Shown here: piece after piece, positions 32,289-41,105 of the stretch
Position numbering within the stretch: the stretch's first letter is position 1
How the letters are laid out: each line of letters starts with the position of its first letter
Assembly (NCBI GenBank): GCA_016301965.1
Contig: JAEDOO010000004.1
Coordinates: 1 to 47,492 of the forward strand
Length of the DNA stretch: 47,492 nucleotides
Origin: Lachnospiraceae bacterium
Lineage (GTDB): Bacteria > Bacillota > Clostridia > Lachnospirales > Lachnospiraceae
Direction of reading: 5' to 3'
Translations under genes and position numbers: made by a program
Notes under the pieces: generated by a model
The model's input: only the letters and a program-made list of their open reading frames with translations
The model's database searches: none
Told to the model about the DNA's origin: nothing

Positions 32289-34160
32289 ATGTCAGGATTT
32301 TTACCGATCAATCGAAAAGAAATGAAAGAACGAGGCTGGGCACAGCCGGATTTTGTATATGTTGTGGGTGATGCCTATGTAGATCACAGTTCCTTTGGTT
32401 CTGCGATCATTGGCCGTCTTCTGGAAGCCCACGGCTATAAAGTGGCTATGCTGTGTCAGCCGGACTGGAAGGACGAAAAGAGTATCCGTGAATTTGGAGA
32501 ACCAAGACTTGCCTTTCTTGTCTCGGCCGGAAACATGGATTCTATGGTCAATCACTACAGTGTATCAAAAAAACACCGCCTGACAGATGCTTATTCTCCC
32601 GGAGGAAAGACAGGATGCCGACCGGATCGTGCCGTGACGGTCTACAGTAACCTGATTCGGCGGACTTATAAACATACGCCAATTATTCTTGGTGGTATTG
32701 AGGCCAGCCTTCGCCGGCTTTCGCATTATGATTACTGGAGTGACAAGGTGCGCCGCTCTGTACTGATCGATTCCGGTGCTGACCTGATTTCGTACGGCAT
32801 GGGAGAACATTCCATAATAGAGATCGCAGAGGCTTTGGACAGTGGTCTGTCCATAGAGGATATCACGTTTATCAGAGGCACGGTTTACAGGACAAAGACG
32901 CTGGAAAATTTGTCAGAGTATATTCTCCTGCCTTCTTTTGAAAAGACAGAAACGGATAAAAGAGCCTATGCGGAAAGTTTTCGCATCCAGCATGAAAATA
33001 CCGATGCCATCACAGCAAAGGTACTGGTGGAAGATAACTCCACAAGAGGTTATGTGGTCGTTAACCCACCGGCCCTGCCGCTTACGGTACAGGAAATGGA
33101 TGATGTATACGATTTGCCATACCAGAGAGCCTGGCATCCGGTTTATGACAAGGATGGCGGCATACCCGCGTTTTCAGAGATAAAATACAGTATTACCAAT
33201 AACAGAGGATGCTTTGGCGGCTGTAATTTCTGTGCGCTGACCTATCATCAGGGACGTACAGTACAGGTGCGAAGCCATGCTTCCATGCTCAGGGAAGCAC
33301 AGCTTTTTACCACAGAAAAGGATTTCAAAGGAAATATTCACGATGTGGGCGGCCCTACAGCAGATTTTCGCATGCCTTCCTGTGAAAAGCAGCTGACAAA
33401 AGGCGTCTGTGCCCATAAACAGTGTCTGTTTCCCAAACCCTGCAGGAATCTTAAAGTAGACCACAGCGATTATCTGAATCTTCTTCGCAAGATGAAAGCT
33501 ATTCCTGGTGTCAAAAAGATCTTCGTTCGTTCCGGCATACGTTTTGATTATCTGATGGCAGACAATGATCGCAGTTTTTTTAAGGAACTGGTGAGAGACC
33601 ATGTCAGCGGTCAGCTTAGAGTAGCGCCAGAGCATGTATCTGATCAGGTGCTTTCGTGCATGGGAAAACCCAGACATGCGGTTTACGAGAATTTTTTGAA
33701 GGAATTTGATAAAATTACCAAAGCCTGCCATAAAGAACAGTATGCCATACCATATTTCATGTCCTCGCATCCGGGCTGCGGCTTGAAGGAGGCTGTTGAA
33801 CTGGCAGAATATATCCGTGATCTTGGCTATACACCGGAACAGGTGCAGGATTTTTATCCTACACCGGCCACAGTATCCACATGCATGTACTACACAGGGC
33901 TGAATCCGCTGACGATGGAGCCTGTCTATGTACCAAAGAATCCGCACGAAAAAGCCATGCAGCGTGCTCTGATCCAGTTTAAGGATCCAAAGAACTATGA
34001 TCTGGTCAAAGAAGCTCTTTGCAAAGCAGGACGGACAGATCTGATTGGTTTTGGAAAGGAATGTCTGATTCCTCCGAGAAAAATTGCCGGCAAAAAAACT
34101 GCCGCGCAGAAAAAGAAACCAGATGGAAAAACTGCGATAAAGCGAGGGAAACGCAAATGA
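32289..34160 (+). CDS. YgiQ family radical SAM protein
   Basis: A 623-residue radical SAM enzyme. The N-terminal UPF0313/YgiQ domain reads FLPINRKEMKERGWAQPDFVYVVGDAYVDHSSF. The [4Fe-4S] motif CxxxCxxC is in NRGCFGGCNFCALTYH near residues 308-315. RVAPEHVSDQVLSCMGK and DFYPTPATVSTCMYYTG follow. The C-terminus is lysine-rich. The reaction is not known for this family; an RNA or protein modification role is usually suspected. AAGGGG precedes the ATG 2 bases after the preceding gene. It shares an ATGA overlap with the next gene. Confidence 0.92.
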   Translation: MSGFLPINRKEMKERGWAQPDFVYVVGDAYVDHSSFGSAIIGRLLEAHGYKVAMLCQPDWKDEKSIREFGEPRLAFLVSAGNMDSMVNHYSVSKKHRLTDAYSPGGKTGCRPDRAVTVYSNLIRRTYKHTPIILGGIEASLRRLSHYDYWSDKVRRSVLIDSGADLISYGMGEHSIIEIAEALDSGLSIEDITFIRGTVYRTKTLENLSEYILLPSFEKTETDKRAYAESFRIQHENTDAITAKVLVEDNSTRGYVVVNPPALPLTVQEMDDVYDLPYQRAWHPVYDKDGGIPAFSEIKYSITNNRGCFGGCNFCALTYHQGRTVQVRSHASMLREAQLFTTEKDFKGNIHDVGGPTADFRMPSCEKQLTKGVCAHKQCLFPKPCRNLKVDHSDYLNLLRKMKAIPGVKKIFVRSGIRFDYLMADNDRSFFKELVRDHVSGQLRVAPEHVSDQVLSCMGKPRHAVYENFLKEFDKITKACHKEQYAIPYFMSSHPGCGLKEAVELAEYIRDLGYTPEQVQDFYPTPATVSTCMYYTGLNPLTMEPVYVPKNPHEKAMQRALIQFKDPKNYDLVKEALCKAGRTDLIGFGKECLIPPRKIAGKKTAAQKKKPDGKTAIKRGKRK

Positions 34161-34756
34161 AAGAAAAAAAAGGATATTACGGATATGTAAAAAAAGAAAG
34201 GATCAAGCGGCTGATCACAACACTGGTCCTGTTTGCCCTTCCGCTCCTTTTCTTTGTGACTGGATATGTGACAACGCATTCAACAAAAAATCTGTTTACC
34301 GTCATTGCGGTGGTAGGATGTCTGCCAGGTTGTAAGTCTTTGGTAGGTACCATTATGATTTTTCTTGTCAAACCGATGAAAGAAAAGGACTATAAAGCCA
34401 TAAAAGCACACGCGGGAAAGGTATTGGTAGGATATGAGCTGTATATCACCTCCTACGAGCATAGCGAATTTGTCTGTGCAGCGGCAGTTCATGGCAGCCA
34501 GATCATCTGTTATTCAGATTGCCTGAAAAATCCTCCGGAAATCCTGGAGGAACACATTGCTAAACTGATGGATCAGAACGGCTATCACCAGAAGGTCAAA
34601 GTCTTCACCCGACTGGAACAATTCATAGATCGGTTGGATACACTGAATGCCCATTATGAGGAGCTCGACAAGACCACTTTTACACCAGATCCGCGCTATC
34701 CCGATTATAACCGTAATCAGATGGTAATGCATCTGCTGTACAGACTGGCTTTATAA
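34157..34756 (+). CDS. Uncharacterised membrane protein, two helices plus cytosolic domain
   Basis: A 199-residue protein. The basic N-terminus (MKEKKGYYGYVKKERIKR) leads to two hydrophobic segments (about residues 20-40 and 47-74). The remaining ~125 residues form a soluble alpha/beta region (HAGKVLVGYELYITSYEHSEFVCAAAVHGSQIICYS) without motifs I know. The start ATG overlaps the YgiQ stop as ATGA, so translation is coupled. It is in a run of RNA-modification genes, but that is not evidence of function. Confidence 0.75.
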   Translation: MKEKKGYYGYVKKERIKRLITTLVLFALPLLFFVTGYVTTHSTKNLFTVIAVVGCLPGCKSLVGTIMIFLVKPMKEKDYKAIKAHAGKVLVGYELYITSYEHSEFVCAAAVHGSQIICYSDCLKNPPEILEEHIAKLMDQNGYHQKVKVFTRLEQFIDRLDTLNAHYEELDKTTFTPDPRYPDYNRNQMVMHLLYRLAL

Positions 34757-34767
34757 GGATAGAAGGT

Positions 34768-35745
34768 ATGAGAGAACTTACGATTTCGGCAGCAGAGCAG
34801 AACCAGCGCCTGGACAAATATCTGAAAAAATATCTGAACAAAGCGCCCGGCAGTTTTATTTACAAAATGCTGCGAAAGAAAAATATAAAACTGAATCGGG
34901 CAAAAGCTGAGGGAAGTGAGCTGTTGAACGAGGGAGATAAAGTGCAGCTGTTTCTTTCCCAGGAAACGATCGACGGTTTTCGGGAAACAGTTTCTATCAG
35001 GAAAGTTCCGTTTCCCGAAGTGGTCTATGAAGATGCACATATTCTCATTGTCAATAAGCCGGCGGGACTGCTTACCCAGAAAGCTGAAAAAATGGATCTT
35101 TCTCTGGTGGATGAAATCCTGTATTATCTGGAACAAACAGGCAAATATGATCCTTCAGACACCACGGTAAAGCCATCTGTCTGCAATCGTCTGGATCGTA
35201 ATACCAGCGGCCTTGTTCTGGCGGGCATTGATCTTGCCGGATTACAGTTTTTGTCACAAGCACTGAAAGACAGGTCTCTGAAAAAAGAGTATCTCTGTAT
35301 CGTCTGCGGTTGTCTTGACAAACCGCTTCATCTTAAAGGCTATCTGAAAAAGGATGAACAAGCAAACCAGGTAAAACTTTTGTCGCTCCCGGGTAAGGAC
35401 ACTGTTCCTGTAGAGACATATTTTACACCGCTATCCGGCAATGGAAAACTCACTCTGGTAAAAGCGGATCTGATCACCGGTAAGACGCATCAGATTCGCA
35501 GCCATCTGGCATCCGCGGGGTATCCCATCATCGGAGATACCAAATATGGAGATGAAAAGGCCAATCGAATGTACCGGCAGAAATATGGTATAAAGCATCA
35601 GCTTCTGCATGCCCGCTATGTGACGTTTCCTGATAGCGGTGGCATATTTCAATATCTGTCGGGACAATCATTTTCGGCACCGCTGCCCGAACATTTTGCA
35701 CAATGTATGTTAGGAGAGAATCTGCATGAAAAAGACAGTAAATGA
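34768..35745 (+). CDS. RluA family pseudouridine synthase (RluC/RluD type)
   Basis: A 325-residue pseudouridine synthase. An N-terminal S4 domain (AAEQNQRLDKYLKKYLNKAPGSFIYKMLRKKNIKLN) is followed by the core with HILIVNKPAGLLTQ. The catalytic motif is CNRLDRNTSGLVL (~residue 141), and the terminal elements are LITGKTHQIRSHLASAGYPIIGDTKYG and QLLHARYVTF. RluC/RluD act on 23S rRNA. AAGGA precedes the ATG. Its end overlaps lepB by 20 bases. Confidence 0.93.
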   Translation: MRELTISAAEQNQRLDKYLKKYLNKAPGSFIYKMLRKKNIKLNRAKAEGSELLNEGDKVQLFLSQETIDGFRETVSIRKVPFPEVVYEDAHILIVNKPAGLLTQKAEKMDLSLVDEILYYLEQTGKYDPSDTTVKPSVCNRLDRNTSGLVLAGIDLAGLQFLSQALKDRSLKKEYLCIVCGCLDKPLHLKGYLKKDEQANQVKLLSLPGKDTVPVETYFTPLSGNGKLTLVKADLITGKTHQIRSHLASAGYPIIGDTKYGDEKANRMYRQKYGIKHQLLHARYVTFPDSGGIFQYLSGQSFSAPLPEHFAQCMLGENLHEKDSK

Positions 35746-36289
35746 AAAAGAGTCGCAGAACAAAGTGAAGGGAAAAAGTGAGCTCTGGGAATACGTTAGA
35801 ATTATCGTAGCCGTAGTGCTCGTGGTTGGTATTGTTAATACATTTTTTCTCCTGAATGCGCGAATTCCGTCGGATTCCATGGAAAATACGATCATGAAAG
35901 GCGATCAGCTGTTTGGAAACCGCCTGGCCTATAAAAATGAAGATCCAAAGCGATATGATATTGTTATTTTCAAATTCCCGGATGATGAAAAGCAGCTGTT
36001 TATCAAACGTGTGATCGGTCTGCCAGGGGAAACAGTGACTATTCTTGATGGTAAAGTCTATATCAATGATGATCCGACACCCCTGGATGACAGTTTCCTT
36101 CCGGAAAAAATGGAAGGAGATTTTGGTCCTTATGAAGTTCCCCAGGACTGCTATTTTATGATGGGAGATAACCGTAACTGGTCTAACGACTCCCGTTTCT
36201 GGAACAACACCTATGTCAGAAGAGATCAGATTCTGGCCAAAGCTGTTTTACGGTACTGGCCGTTAACCAAGATTGGATTTGTAGAATAG
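35726..36289 (+). CDS. lepB: Signal peptidase I
   Basis: A 187-residue membrane-bound protease that removes signal peptides. A charged N-terminus precedes a single membrane anchor (residues ~24-45). The Ser/Lys dyad is visible as Ser51 in RIPSDSMENT and Lys94 in FIKRVIGLPGE. The GDNRNWSNDSRFW box completes the family. Single-anchor short form as in Bacillus SipS. GGAGAG precedes the ATG, and the gene starts within the RluA-type coding end. Confidence 0.96.
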   Translation: MKKTVNEKESQNKVKGKSELWEYVRIIVAVVLVVGIVNTFFLLNARIPSDSMENTIMKGDQLFGNRLAYKNEDPKRYDIVIFKFPDDEKQLFIKRVIGLPGETVTILDGKVYINDDPTPLDDSFLPEKMEGDFGPYEVPQDCYFMMGDNRNWSNDSRFWNNTYVRRDQILAKAVLRYWPLTKIGFVE

Positions 36290-36301
36290 GAGAGTACACG
36301 T

Positions 36302-36835
36302 ATGGGAACCTGGAATTCCAGAGGACTCAGGGGATCCACACTGGAAGAGCTGGTCAACCGGGCGAATGACCAGTATCGGGAAAAACATCTGGCCCTGATC
36401 CAGAAAGTTCCTACCCCCATTACACCCATTAAAATCGATAAGGAAACCCGGCACATTACTCTGGCCTATTTTGATCAGAAGAGTACCGTGGACTATATCG
36501 GCGCAGTGCAGGGGTATCCGGTCTGCTTTGACGCGAAAGAATGCCATACGGATAACTTTCCGCTGCAGAATATTCATGAACATCAGGTGAAGTTCATGGA
36601 AGAATTTGAAAAACAGGGCGGTATCGCTTTTATCCTGATCATGTTTTCCCACAGAAACGAATTTTATTATTTGACGTATAAAGCTATGCGTTCTTTCTGG
36701 GACAGATCCCTTAGCGGCGGCCGAAAGCATTTTAAATATGAAGAACTGGATCCTGCGTTTTTTCTTCCACATAATCCCCGGGTCTTTGTTCCCTATCTGG
36801 AGGGAATACAGAGAGATCTCCAAAACAGGGATTGA
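36302..36835 (+). CDS. recU: Holliday junction resolvase RecU
   Basis: A 177-residue resolvase, the Firmicute counterpart of RuvC. It begins MGTWNSRGLRGSTLEELVNRAN. The metal-binding residues of the nuclease fold lie in KSTVDYIGAVQGYPVCFDAKECHTDNFPL (~residues 60-90). HQVKFMEEFEKQGGIAFIL and GRKHFKYEELDP follow. RuvAB at 6550-8176 would supply branch migration for it. AGGAG precedes the ATG. Its stop codon is embedded in the TTGACA of the his promoter. Confidence 0.95.
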   Translation: MGTWNSRGLRGSTLEELVNRANDQYREKHLALIQKVPTPITPIKIDKETRHITLAYFDQKSTVDYIGAVQGYPVCFDAKECHTDNFPLQNIHEHQVKFMEEFEKQGGIAFILIMFSHRNEFYYLTYKAMRSFWDRSLSGGRKHFKYEELDPAFFLPHNPRVFVPYLEGIQRDLQNRD

Positions 36836-36859
36836 CAAAAGAAAACTATCTGCTATAAT
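36832..36859 (+). promoter_or_regulatory. Promoter of the hisZGDBI operon
   Basis: TTGACA at 36832-36837 and TATAAT at 36854-36859 are 16 bases apart, and TGC before the -10 makes it an extended -10 as well. The -35 overlaps the recU stop codon. A very strong consensus promoter. Confidence 0.9.
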
Positions 36860-36901
36860 GTGGTTTGTTGTGGTAACACTGTATCACTTTAGCACACTAA
36901 A

Positions 36902-36915
36902 TTACCTGGAGGTAA
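36902..36915 (+). promoter_or_regulatory. Small hairpin sequestering the hisZ ribosome binding site
   Basis: TTACC at 36902-36906 pairs with GGTAA at 36911-36915 around a TGGA loop, placing the GGAGG of hisZ in the hairpin 3 bases before the ATG at 36919. The stem is short, so its effect may be modest. Confidence 0.4.
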
Positions 36916-36918
36916 CCT

Positions 36919-38103
36919 ATGCAAAGAGAAATTCATACCCCGGAAGGTATGCGTGATATATATGGCGTTGAATGCCGCAAAAAGAAGCTTCTGCAATATC
37001 GGCTGATGCAGACATTGCGAAGCTATGGTTTTGAAGATATCGAGACACCGATAATCGAATATTTTGATGTATTCAGCAAGGAAGTCGGTACAACATCTTC
37101 CCGGGACCTATATAAATTTTTTGACCGTATCGGGGATACGCTGGTGCTTCGGCCTGACTTTACCCCGTCTATTGCCAGGGCCGTTTCTATGTATTTTGGC
37201 GAAAAAAATCTTCCCAAACGTCTCTGTTATCAAGGAAAGACCTTTGAAAATCGTCACAGCTATCAAGGTCGTTTGAATGAATCTACCCAGATCGGTGTAG
37301 AGTATCTTGGCGATGACAGCGTGGAAGCAGACAGTGAACTGCTGGCGCTTGCTGTAGAGGCTATGAGAACTGCCGGCCTGAAGGATTTTCAGATCAGTAT
37401 CGGAGAAGTGAATTTTTTCAAGGCACTGGTGGACGAGGCCGGTATGGACGAGCAGACAGAGCTTGCACTCAGAAAATGTATTTCCAACAAAAATATGTTT
37501 GGTGCTGAAGAAATCCTGGAACAGATGAATCTGCATACAGAGCTGAAAGGTGCTTTCCGTGAATTTTCTTCCCTCTTTGGCGGATCGGAGATTCTGGAAA
37601 AAGCCAGATCACTGACTACGAATGAAAGGGCGCTGGCTGCCGTCAACCGTCTGGAAAAAATCTATGATGTCCTTAAATTGTATGGTGTCGAGGCGTATGT
37701 TTCTTTTGACTTAAGTATGCTGAGTAAATACCGTTATTATACAGGTATTATTTTTCAGGGATATACCTACGGGTCCGGTGAACCGATTCTGAAAGGCGGC
37801 CGCTATGACAAACTTCTGGAGCATTTTGGCGCGGATATGCCGGCGATCGGCTTTGGCCTTGTGATCGAATATCTGATGAATGCTCTGGAGCGTCAGAATA
37901 TTGAGATCCCTGTACAGGATCAAAAACTGATGGTGGTATACGATAAAACCAGTTATCCGAAAGCTCTTTCCATAGCAAAAGAGAAAAGAGCCGACGGTTA
38001 TTTCGTCAGTTTGGTAGCTAAAGACTCTGAGGTCTCTGCATCTGAATATGAAGCTATGGCTGCAAAGCATCATTGTGCCTTCAGCTATGTGACAGAAGAA
38101 TAA
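36919..38103 (+). CDS. hisZ: ATP phosphoribosyltransferase regulatory subunit HisZ
   Basis: A 394-residue paralogue of histidyl-tRNA synthetase that lacks aminoacylation and activates the short HisG form. Class II synthetase-like motifs are seen in TPEGMRDIYGVECRKK, IETPIIEYFDVFSKE, and LVLRPDFTPSIARAVS, with TYGSGEPILKGGRYDKLLEHFG near residue 290. The presence of a 220-residue HisG directly downstream confirms the hetero-octamer HisG4HisZ4 type. First gene of the his operon. Confidence 0.94.
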   Translation: MQREIHTPEGMRDIYGVECRKKKLLQYRLMQTLRSYGFEDIETPIIEYFDVFSKEVGTTSSRDLYKFFDRIGDTLVLRPDFTPSIARAVSMYFGEKNLPKRLCYQGKTFENRHSYQGRLNESTQIGVEYLGDDSVEADSELLALAVEAMRTAGLKDFQISIGEVNFFKALVDEAGMDEQTELALRKCISNKNMFGAEEILEQMNLHTELKGAFREFSSLFGGSEILEKARSLTTNERALAAVNRLEKIYDVLKLYGVEAYVSFDLSMLSKYRYYTGIIFQGYTYGSGEPILKGGRYDKLLEHFGADMPAIGFGLVIEYLMNALERQNIEIPVQDQKLMVVYDKTSYPKALSIAKEKRADGYFVSLVAKDSEVSASEYEAMAAKHHCAFSYVTEE

Positions 38104-38127
38104 CAAACACAGCAGGAGGAACTAATT

Positions 38128-38790
38128 ATGCAGCAGACAGAACGTTACCTGACCTTTGCGCTGGGAAAAGGCCGTCTGGCAAAAAATGCCCTGGCATTGT
38201 TTGAAAAGGTGGGTATACACTGTGAGGAAATGTACGATAAAGAATCCCGTAAACTCATCTTTGTCAATGAAGATTTGAAAATGCGTTTTTTTCTGGCTAA
38301 AGGACCGGATGTGCCTACATATGTAGAATACGGTGCGGCGGATATTGGAATCGTCGGGGCAGATACCATCATGGAAGAAGGGCGAAAGCTTTATGAGGTA
38401 CTGGATCTTAAATTTGGTAAATGCCGCATGTGTGTCTGCGGACCGGAAAGTGCCAGAAAATACCTGGAGCACAACCAGTTTATCCGTGTAGCCACAAAAT
38501 ATCCGAATATTGCCAAGGATTATTTCTATAATAAAAAACATCAGACGGTGGAGTTTATTAAATTAAACGGGTCCATCGAGCTGGCGCCTATCGTAGGACT
38601 GTCGGAGGTCATTGTGGATATCGTGGAAACCGGCACGACGCTTCGGGAAAATGGCCTGACGGTGCTGGAAGAGGTATGTCCCTTGTCCGCCCGTATGGTT
38701 GTCAATCGGGTCAGCATGCGAATGGACAACGAACGTATTTCCTCACTGATCCGTCAGTTAAAAGAGGTTATCGATAAAGGAGAAGAATAG
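38128..38790 (+). CDS. hisG: ATP phosphoribosyltransferase catalytic subunit, short form
   Basis: The first step of histidine synthesis: ATP plus PRPP gives phosphoribosyl-ATP. At 220 residues it is the short form that lacks the C-terminal histidine-binding domain and so needs HisZ. Motifs include LTFALGKGRLAKNAL, AADIGIVGADTIMEEG, VATKYPNIAKDYF and the PRPP loop VDIVETGTTLRENGL. AGGAGGAAC precedes the ATG. Feedback by histidine is expected to act through HisZ. Confidence 0.96.
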   Translation: MQQTERYLTFALGKGRLAKNALALFEKVGIHCEEMYDKESRKLIFVNEDLKMRFFLAKGPDVPTYVEYGAADIGIVGADTIMEEGRKLYEVLDLKFGKCRMCVCGPESARKYLEHNQFIRVATKYPNIAKDYFYNKKHQTVEFIKLNGSIELAPIVGLSEVIVDIVETGTTLRENGLTVLEEVCPLSARMVVNRVSMRMDNERISSLIRQLKEVIDKGEE

Positions 38791-38793
38791 ATC

Positions 38794-40092
38794 ATGCGAA
38801 TCGTAAATCTGACAAAAGAAACAACAGAGAATATTCTGGAAAATATGCTGAAAAGGAGCCCGAACAACTACGGTGAATACGAAGCCCGGGTTGCCTCGAT
38901 TCTAGAGGAAGTAAAAGAAAAGGGTGATGAAGCTATTTTTGCCTATGCAAAACAGTTTGATCATGTAGAGCTGACCCAAAACACTTTTCGTGTTTCTGAG
39001 GCTGAGATTCAGGAAGCCTATGAGCTTGTGGATGCGGATCTGCTCGCTGTGATCAAAAAAGCACTGGTCAACATCCGGGATTATCATGCAAATCAGAAAC
39101 AGAACAGCTGGTTTACTTCTACCTCTCAGGGGACCATGCTCGGACAGAAAGTGACGCCGCTGGATACGGTCGGGGTCTATGTACCGGGAGGTAAGGCAGC
39201 TTATCCGTCTTCTGTTCTGATGAATATAGTTCCCGCAAAGGTAGCAGGCGTAAGCCGTATCGTAATGACAACTCCCTGCAATGCCGAAGGGAGAGTGAAT
39301 CCTCTGGTTCTGGTGGCTGCAAACGAGGCAGGTGCTGATGAAATTTATAAAACCGGTGGTGCACAGGCAATCGCAGCTATGGCATATGGTACACAGAGTG
39401 TGCCTAAAGTTGACAAAATCGTTGGTCCGGGAAATATCTATGTAGCATTAGCAAAGAAAGCAGTATTTGGCCATGTGGCTATTGATTCTATTGCAGGGCC
39501 CAGCGAGATCCTTGTACTGGCAGATGATACAGCCAATCCGCACTATGTAGCAGCAGACCTTCTGTCTCAGGCAGAGCATGACGAATTAGCTTCCGCAATT
39601 CTCATTACCACCAGCCGCGATCTGGCAGAGAAGGTATCTGCTGAGGTGGACGGATATCTGGAGAAACTGTCCCGCCGTGATATCATTCAGAAATCTCTGG
39701 ATAACTTTGGCTATCTTCTTGTGGCACAAAATATGGAAGATGCCATCGAAGCAGCCAATGCCATTGCTTCTGAACATCTGGAGATCGTTACCTCCAATCC
39801 CTTTGAGGTGATGATGAAAATTCGTCATGCGGGCGCAATTTTCCTGGGTGAGTACAGCTGCGAACCTCTGGGCGATTATTTTGCAGGTCCCAACCATGTA
39901 TTGCCCACCAATGGAACTGCCAAGTTTTTCTCTCCGCTGTCAGTAGATGACTTTGTGAAGAAATCCTCCATTATCTACTATGCAAAAGAGGCGCTTGCAC
40001 CCATCCATAAAGATATTGAAGATTTTGCAGCAGCAGAACATCTGACCGCACATGCCAATTCTATTCATGTGCGTTTTGAAAACGAAGATTGA
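38794..40092 (+). CDS. hisD: Histidinol dehydrogenase
   Basis: A 432-residue NAD- and zinc-dependent enzyme catalysing the last two oxidations to histidine. Recognisable blocks are TPLDTVGVYVPGGKAAYPSSVLMN, KIVGPGNIYVALAK, AGPSEILVLADDTANP, LLSQAEHDELASAIL and the C-terminal GEYSCEPLGDYFAGPNHVLPT. Starts 3 bases after hisG, with AAAGGAG inside the hisG end. Normal length. Confidence 0.97.
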   Translation: MRIVNLTKETTENILENMLKRSPNNYGEYEARVASILEEVKEKGDEAIFAYAKQFDHVELTQNTFRVSEAEIQEAYELVDADLLAVIKKALVNIRDYHANQKQNSWFTSTSQGTMLGQKVTPLDTVGVYVPGGKAAYPSSVLMNIVPAKVAGVSRIVMTTPCNAEGRVNPLVLVAANEAGADEIYKTGGAQAIAAMAYGTQSVPKVDKIVGPGNIYVALAKKAVFGHVAIDSIAGPSEILVLADDTANPHYVAADLLSQAEHDELASAILITTSRDLAEKVSAEVDGYLEKLSRRDIIQKSLDNFGYLLVAQNMEDAIEAANAIASEHLEIVTSNPFEVMMKIRHAGAIFLGEYSCEPLGDYFAGPNHVLPTNGTAKFFSPLSVDDFVKKSSIIYYAKEALAPIHKDIEDFAAAEHLTAHANSIHVRFENED

Positions 40093-40125
40093 AACACATA
40101 ATAAGGAAAGAAGGATATCAGAGAT

Positions 40126-40713
40126 ATGAGCAGAACAGCTATAGTGAACAGAAATACCAAAGAAACAAAAATTGAGGTCAGCATAGACCTGGATGGCAGC
40201 GGGAAATCTGATCTGCAGACAAAGATCGGCTTTTTCGATCATATGCTGGACGGCTTTGCCCGCCACGGACTGTTCGATCTGAAAGTCAGATGTGATGGGG
40301 ATATTGATGTAGACTGTCATCATTCCATAGAAGATACCGGCATTGTTTTGGGAACGGCCATAAAAGAGGCTGTAGGAGACAAAAAAGGTATCCGCCGTTT
40401 TGGAAGCTGCATTCTCCCTATGGACGAAACACTGGTACTGTGTGCTGTGGATCTGTCCGGACGTCCTTATCTGCAGTTTGATGCGGAGTTTACCACAGAC
40501 CGCGTTGGGGATATGGATACCGAAATGGTAAAAGAATTCTTTTATGCCATTTCCTACAGCTGTGCCATGAATCTGCATATTAAGGTGCTGACTCCCGGCA
40601 ACAATCATCACATGATCGAGGCTATCTTTAAGAGTTTTGCCAAGGCTCTGGATGCAGCCGTACAGTATGATGACCGTATCGAAAATGTACTGTCGACAAA
40701 AGGATCTTTATAA
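40126..40713 (+). CDS. hisB: Imidazoleglycerol-phosphate dehydratase
   Basis: A 195-residue dehydratase of histidine synthesis, the monofunctional form without the phosphatase domain. Manganese-binding histidine motifs are present twice: DCHHSIEDTGI (~residue 65) and NNHHMIEAIFK (~163). The opening RNTKETKIEVSIDLDG and GFFDHMLDGFARHG are typical. Follows hisD by 33 bases. Confidence 0.97.
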   Translation: MSRTAIVNRNTKETKIEVSIDLDGSGKSDLQTKIGFFDHMLDGFARHGLFDLKVRCDGDIDVDCHHSIEDTGIVLGTAIKEAVGDKKGIRRFGSCILPMDETLVLCAVDLSGRPYLQFDAEFTTDRVGDMDTEMVKEFFYAISYSCAMNLHIKVLTPGNNHHMIEAIFKSFAKALDAAVQYDDRIENVLSTKGSL

Positions 40714-40730
40714 TACGGGAGCGAAAAACG

Positions 40731-41066
40731 ATGGAAAAGATCAGACTTTCCTGGGAAGAATTAAAGCTGAATTCTGACGGCATGCTGCCCGTAGTGGTGC
40801 AGGATGACAAAGACGGCACTGTACTGATGGTTGCCTACATGAATAAAGAAGCTTATGAACAGACCCTATCTACAGGACGTATGACTTACTGGAGCCGAAG
40901 CAGAAATGAGCTCTGGGTCAAAGGACTCACCAGTGGCCATTTTCAATATGTAAAGTCTTTGGCTATTGACTGTGACAACGACACGCTGCTTGCTAAAGTA
41001 GAGCAGGTGGGCGCGGCTTGTCATACAGGGAACTATACCTGCTTTTATCGAGAACTTGAAAAATAA
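40731..41066 (+). CDS. hisI: Phosphoribosyl-AMP cyclohydrolase
   Basis: A 111-residue enzyme that opens the purine ring of PR-AMP. Magnesium-binding acidic cluster DCDNDTLLAKVEQ and zinc-binding cysteines in GAACHTGNYTCFY are present, with TYWSRSRNELWVKG upstream. It is the cyclohydrolase part only, with no HisE domain fused. GGGAG precedes the ATG. Last gene of this his cluster; hisC, hisH, hisA, hisF and hisE are not here and must lie elsewhere. Confidence 0.96.
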   Translation: MEKIRLSWEELKLNSDGMLPVVVQDDKDGTVLMVAYMNKEAYEQTLSTGRMTYWSRSRNELWVKGLTSGHFQYVKSLAIDCDNDTLLAKVEQVGAACHTGNYTCFYRELEK

Positions 41067-41105
41067 AAATGAGGCAAAGGAAACGGATTCCTTTGCCTCA
41101 TTTTT
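41065..41105. terminator. Bidirectional terminator shared by the his operon and the NAGPA gene
   Basis: An 18-bp perfect stem (41065-41082 with 41088-41105), a 5-base loop and A/T-rich ends. The hisI stop at 41064-41066 and the opposing stop at 41104-41106 both overlap it. Confidence 0.95.

Noticed and set aside
33174..33947. Long minus-strand open frame antisense to the YgiQ gene
   Set aside because: No recognisable protein; the opposite strand carries complete radical SAM motifs.
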